9,203 bases of DNA, from contig JAHZKS010000030.1 in assembly GCA_022600235.1 (NCBI GenBank), forward strand, positions 1 through 9,203, read 5' to 3'. Below are positions 6,281-9,203 of this stretch, piece after piece (position 1 is the stretch's first letter; every line of letters begins with the position of its first letter). The notes beneath the pieces are model-generated. The model saw only the letters and a list, made by a program, of their open reading frames with translations, was not told the origin of the DNA and did not search any database. A program made the translations under genes and the position numbers. Source of the stretch: Alphaproteobacteria bacterium. Its GTDB lineage: Bacteria > Pseudomonadota > Alphaproteobacteria > Rickettsiales > JABSSG01.

Positions 6281-6306
6281 AAAACTCTCTATATTCGGTC
6301 AAAAAT

Positions 6307-7728
6307 ATGAACAATAACATAATCAACTCCCTTCCATTATTTGATTATAAAAATAAAAATTACCCCGAATATACGGTGAGTGAAGTATCTAACATTATTA
6401 AAAAATCTATAGAAGATAATTTTGAATTTGTAAGAATTAGAGGAGAGATATCTGGACTAAAAATTGCCCCTTCAGGACATGTATATTTTTCTTTAAAAGA
6501 TCAATCTGCTGTTTTGTCTGCTGTATGTTGGAAAGGCATAGCGAGCACTCTGAAACACAAACCAGAAGAAGGGTTAGAAGTTGTGTGCTCAGGCTCAATA
6601 ACCACCTATCAAGGACAATCAAAATATCAGATGATGGTCAAATCTTTAGCTCCAGCAGGAGTTGGAGCTCTTATGGCGCTTCTTGAAAAAAGAAAAGAAG
6701 AATTCTCAAAAGAAGGTCTTTTTGATTCAAAGCATAAATTAAAAATACCTTTTATGCCAAAAACTATTGCTGTGGTAACTTCACCTACTGGCGCTGTAAT
6801 ACGTGATATAATACATAGAATAGAAGACAGGTATCCATGCAGGATTATTGTATGGCCAGTTCTTGTCCAAGGAGATGCAGCCGCTCAACAAATTACCAAA
6901 GCAATTTACGGGTTAAATAATCTAAGAGATGATGACTTGAAGCCAGATGTAATGATTGTTGCAAGAGGTGGTGGGTCTCTAGAAGATTTATGGCCATTTA
7001 ACGAAGAGATAGTAGTAAGAGCAGTCTTTAATTCTAAAATACCAATAATCTCAGCAGTCGGACATGAAACAGATACAACTCTTATTGATTACGTTTCAGA
7101 TATGCGGGCGCCCACACCAACTGCTGCTGCTGAGTTTGCAGTGCCTGTAAGAAAAGAAATTATACTCAATTTATCAGAACTTCAGACGCGTCAAAATAAT
7201 GCTATAAAAAATTATCAGACTAATGCCCTACAATTAGTAAAATCTCTTTCTCACAGATTGCCAAATCTTGATTATTTAGTGAATAACTACACTCAAAAGC
7301 TTGATGATCTAAATCTAAGATTAATTGAATCTTTGCCTAAATATGCTGAAATATTAAATAACAAATTAGGCAGACTCATAGACAAACTGAAAATACCAGA
7401 TTATCACTTTGAACTTTGCACAAAAAATTTAAATATATCCCTAACTAACTTACAAAATATTACTAGGAATCTATTTAAAGAAAAAATTTATCAACTGAGA
7501 TTGGCATCTAGAGATCTAAAAATAGACATAACAGCAAGAGAAAAAGAGTTTCTTCATACAATAAAGTTATTAGATTCGTATCATTATAAAAATACTCTAA
7601 AAAGAGGATTTGCTATAGTAAGAGGAAAAGACAATAAGATGATAAAGTCAATTCATGAAATAAAAGGAGATCATATAAACATTGAAGTTGTAGATGGAAA
7701 GAAAGATATAAAAATAGATTCTGTTTAA
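6307..7728 (+). CDS. xseA: Exodeoxyribonuclease VII large subunit
   Basis: XseA is the catalytic subunit of exonuclease VII, which degrades single-stranded DNA from both ends and works with several copies of the small subunit XseB in repair. The 473-residue product has an N-terminal OB-fold (about 22-115, with VRIRGEISGLK and SGHVYFSLKD) and a catalytic domain with VTSPTGAVIRDIIHRI (157-172), ARGGGSLEDLWPFNEE (219-234), SAVGHETDTTLID (249-261) and DMRAPTPTAAAE (265-276). A long helical, probably coiled-coil C-terminal region follows, then the terminal LKRGFAIVRG segment. Length and motifs are normal for the family and nothing is missing. xseB is not in the window. The gene is divergent from the bcp operon, and its TAA shares the palindrome TTAA with the stop of the convergent ABC ATPase gene, leaving no space for a terminator between them. 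Confidence 0.97.
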   Translation: MNNNIINSLPLFDYKNKNYPEYTVSEVSNIIKKSIEDNFEFVRIRGEISGLKIAPSGHVYFSLKDQSAVLSAVCWKGIASTLKHKPEEGLEVVCSGSITTYQGQSKYQMMVKSLAPAGVGALMALLEKRKEEFSKEGLFDSKHKLKIPFMPKTIAVVTSPTGAVIRDIIHRIEDRYPCRIIVWPVLVQGDAAAQQITKAIYGLNNLRDDDLKPDVMIVARGGGSLEDLWPFNEEIVVRAVFNSKIPIISAVGHETDTTLIDYVSDMRAPTPTAAAEFAVPVRKEIILNLSELQTRQNNAIKNYQTNALQLVKSLSHRLPNLDYLVNNYTQKLDDLNLRLIESLPKYAEILNNKLGRLIDKLKIPDYHFELCTKNLNISLTNLQNITRNLFKEKIYQLRLASRDLKIDITAREKEFLHTIKLLDSYHYKNTLKRGFAIVRGKDNKMIKSIHEIKGDHINIEVVDGKKDIKIDSV

Positions 7729-8441
7729 AGAACTTTGCTCAAAAACCAGTTGACCCTATCTGATTTTGAATTTGTAAAAAATTGCTTCTTAGGCAAGTCT
7801 TCAATCACTCTTCCAGCATCAAAAAACAACACACGATCTGCCAATTCTTTTGCAAAACCGATTTCATGAGTAACTATAATCATAGTGATTTTTGTTTTAG
7901 CCAGATCTCTAATTATGTCTAGAACCTCTCTTACCATCTCAGGGTCAAGAGCTGAAGTTGGCTCATCAAACAGCATGATTGAAGGTTTCATAGCTAAAGA
8001 TCTAGCAATTGCTACTCTTTGCTTCTGCCCCCCAGAAAGAGATATAGGATATTTCTTTTCATATCCAGACAAACCTACTTTCTTCAATAGGTCTAATGAA
8101 ACCTGCTCTGCACTTTTTCTACTTTTATTAAGTGTTTTCACCTGTGGATATATAATATTATCCAAAACATTCATATGTGGAAATAAGTTGAAGCTCTGGA
8201 ACACCATACCAATATTAGCTCTAACTTTCTTAAGATTTTTATTTGTAACTTTTTTTGAACCTATTTCTACAATCCCAGAATCAGGAGGTGTAAGAAAATT
8301 GATACATCTTAGAAATGTTGATTTACCTCCGCCAGATGGCCCAATCACCGCAACAACTTCGCCTGAGTTTATAGATAAACTCACATCGTCTATTACTCTT
8401 TTTTCTCCAAATATTTTGGATATGTTTTTTAATACTATCAT
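7725..8441 (-). CDS. glnQ: Polar amino acid ABC transporter, ATP-binding protein (GlnQ-like)
   Basis: This is the cytoplasmic ATPase that powers uptake through the adjacent permease. The 238-residue product has a complete set of ABC motifs: Walker A GPSGGGKST (34-42), Q-loop Gln82 (VFQSFNLFPH), signature LSGGQKQR (135-142), Walker B IMLFDEPTSALDP (155-167) and switch histidine His192 (VTHE). The NLFPHMNVLDN stretch is typical of the polar amino acid (GlnQ/HisP/ArtP) class. Its ATG overlaps the permease stop by four bases (ATGA), so the two are translationally coupled. The substrate could be glutamine, arginine or another polar amino acid. GlnQ is the closest general match, but the symbol does not prove specificity. 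Confidence 0.94.
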   Translation of the reverse strand: MIVLKNISKIFGEKRVIDDVSLSINSGEVVAVIGPSGGGKSTFLRCINFLTPPDSGIVEIGSKKVTNKNLKKVRANIGMVFQSFNLFPHMNVLDNIIYPQVKTLNKSRKSAEQVSLDLLKKVGLSGYEKKYPISLSGGQKQRVAIARSLAMKPSIMLFDEPTSALDPEMVREVLDIIRDLAKTKITMIIVTHEIGFAKELADRVLFFDAGRVIEDLPKKQFFTNSKSDRVNWFLSKVL

Positions 8442-9073
8442 TGTATTTTTAATTTATTCTCAAGAATTTTCGCCAAACTACTGAAAATTGCTACCAGCAC
8501 ATAATAAGAGATTGCTGCAGTAACTAGAGGAGTGAAATAATCATATGTTTCTGAAGAAACTATCTGAGCTCTTCTCATTAAATCAGCCCCACCAATAACT
8601 GAAATAATAGCTGTTTCCTTAAGCAAATTGACTATCTCATTCACCAATGCTGGCAATATGTTTCTAAAAGCTTGGGGTAGTATAATATCTCTCATAGTAT
8701 AATAATAAGGTATAGATAAAGAATTAGCAGCCTCTAACTGCCCTTTATCTACAGAATTAATACCAGATCTAATAATCTCAGCAATATATGCAGCTGAGTT
8801 TAAAGAGAAAGCTATAACTCCAGCAACAAAAACAGTAATTTTAATTCCGTACATAGGTAGAATAAAATAAACCATACTAAGCTGTATCAACAAAGGAGTA
8901 CCCCTGAATATTGATATATAAACTGTAGAGAAATATTGCCAAAATTTTACTTTACTAATTCTGCATATAGCGATCAGAGTACCAATAAGAGCACCAAAAA
9001 ACACTGCTAGAAAAGTATATTTTAGCGTTACTGCAGCACCTTGTATTATATATAAAGTGGATGAATCAAACAT
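8438..9073 (-). CDS. glnP: Polar amino acid ABC transporter, permease (GlnP/HisM family)
   Basis: This inner-membrane permease forms the translocation path for the amino acid transporter, probably as a homodimer. The 211-residue product starts with a hydrophobic helix (about 10-37) and contains the family segment ISIFRGTPLLIQL (53-65). It also has GVIAFSLNSAAYIAEIIRSGI (about 85-105) and the EAA loop that contacts the ATPase (EAANSLSIPYYYTMRDI, then LPQA). About five membrane segments are visible. Length and motifs are normal. It starts 22 bp after the substrate-binding protein gene and overlaps the ATPase gene by 4 bp, giving the usual order binding protein, permease, ATPase. No clear Shine-Dalgarno site precedes the ATG. 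Confidence 0.94.
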   Translation of the reverse strand: MFDSSTLYIIQGAAVTLKYTFLAVFFGALIGTLIAICRISKVKFWQYFSTVYISIFRGTPLLIQLSMVYFILPMYGIKITVFVAGVIAFSLNSAAYIAEIIRSGINSVDKGQLEAANSLSIPYYYTMRDIILPQAFRNILPALVNEIVNLLKETAIISVIGGADLMRRAQIVSSETYDYFTPLVTAAISYYVLVAIFSSLAKILENKLKIQ

Positions 9074-9084
9074 TATATTTGGAA

Positions 9085-9100
9085 TTTAAATGCATTTAAA
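9085..9100. repeat. 16-bp perfect palindrome between binding-protein and permease genes
   Basis: TTTAAATGCATTTAAA reads identically on both strands. It covers the stop codon of the binding-protein gene (9096-9098) and most of the 22-bp gap before the permease. It could be an operator-like site or a small RNA hairpin that lowers expression of the distal genes. It is AT-rich and such a match can arise by chance in a window of this size. Confidence 0.45.
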
Positions 9101-9203
9101 AGAGCCATCTTTTTTTCAAATTATCAAGCTCACCTGAATCTCTCATTTGGATTAAAACCTCATTAAATTCATCCCTCAACTTAGAACCTTTAGGGAATAC
9201 CAA
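9096..9203 (-). CDS. Amino acid ABC transporter substrate-binding protein, C-terminal fragment
   Basis: Only the last 35 residues are inside the window; the gene continues past the right edge. The visible end (FPKGSKLRDEFNEVLIQM, then SGELDNLKKRWLF and TAA) matches the usual ending of family 3 periplasmic solute-binding proteins, where KGS..L...FN..L..M...G.L..L..KW is common. Its place directly before a GlnP-like permease and GlnQ-like ATPase on the same strand supports this. It would capture the amino acid in the periplasm and deliver it to the permease. Signal peptide and ligand-binding residues are outside the window, so the substrate cannot be inferred. Confidence 0.85.
   Translation of the reverse strand: MVFPKGSKLRDEFNEVLIQMRDSGELDNLKKRWLF

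Noticed and set aside
6194..6296. Repeated octamer CTATATTC in the bcp-xseA intergenic region
   Set aside because: Two copies of an AT-rich 8-mer are expected by chance; no regular spacing or symmetry supports a regulator site.
7776..7796. Hairpin-like TTGC/GCAA with T6 on the minus strand near the end of the ABC ATPase gene
   Set aside because: The stem is only 4 bp and lies within coding sequence before the stop codon.
7885..8484. Long open frame on the plus strand, 199 codons
   Set aside because: It lies antisense to the ABC ATPase gene, whose Walker and signature motifs are intact. The plus-strand product has no recognisable domain and is a shadow.

Overview
The window is AT-rich (about one third G+C by eye) and densely packed. 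It looks like chromosome from a reduced-genome, probably intracellular bacterium. The gene content, weak or variable Shine-Dalgarno sites and low G+C best fit an alphaproteobacterium of the Rickettsiales type (for example Midichloria- or Anaplasmataceae-like). That placement is inference from general resemblance; I ran no search. Ten complete genes and one gene cut by the right edge fill nearly all of the sequence. No stretch above 300 bases lacks a gene. I see no tRNA or rRNA gene, insertion sequence, CRISPR array or integrase.

Layout from left to right. murF (minus) ends 2 bases inside the left edge and appears to lack the last 40 or so residues of the family. A 76-bp gap separates it from a divergent TPR-repeat gene (plus). 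The start of the TPR gene carries two adjacent inverted repeats followed, on the minus strand, by eight T's. The TPR gene overlaps tail-to-tail, by 11 bp, the end of a five-gene minus-strand operon: bcp peroxiredoxin, class I fructose-bisphosphate aldolase, MscS-type channel, elongation factor P and a SuhB/IMPase-like protein. The members lie within 14 bp of each other or overlap, and a good sigma70-type promoter precedes bcp. Divergent from that operon, xseA (exonuclease VII large subunit) runs rightwards. Its stop codon overlaps the stop of a minus-strand polar amino acid ABC transporter operon, read as substrate-binding protein (only its C-terminus is visible), permease, ATPase.

The functions are mainly core: cell wall synthesis, translation, DNA repair, peroxide defence, osmotic safety, central carbon metabolism and amino acid uptake. 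The five-gene operon mixes stress genes (bcp, mscS), a metabolic gene and translation/RNA-linked genes (efp, suhB-like). This may reflect compaction rather than a single pathway.

I did not find a convincing new biological system. The items most worth checking are the SuhB-like protein that has lost metal-binding residues, the short MurF, the hairpin pair with T tract between the TPR gene and murF, and the unassigned TPR protein with a strongly basic, acid-free N-terminus. Two start sites were moved to internal ATGs because good Shine-Dalgarno sites support them (bcp at 6143, aldolase at 5664).
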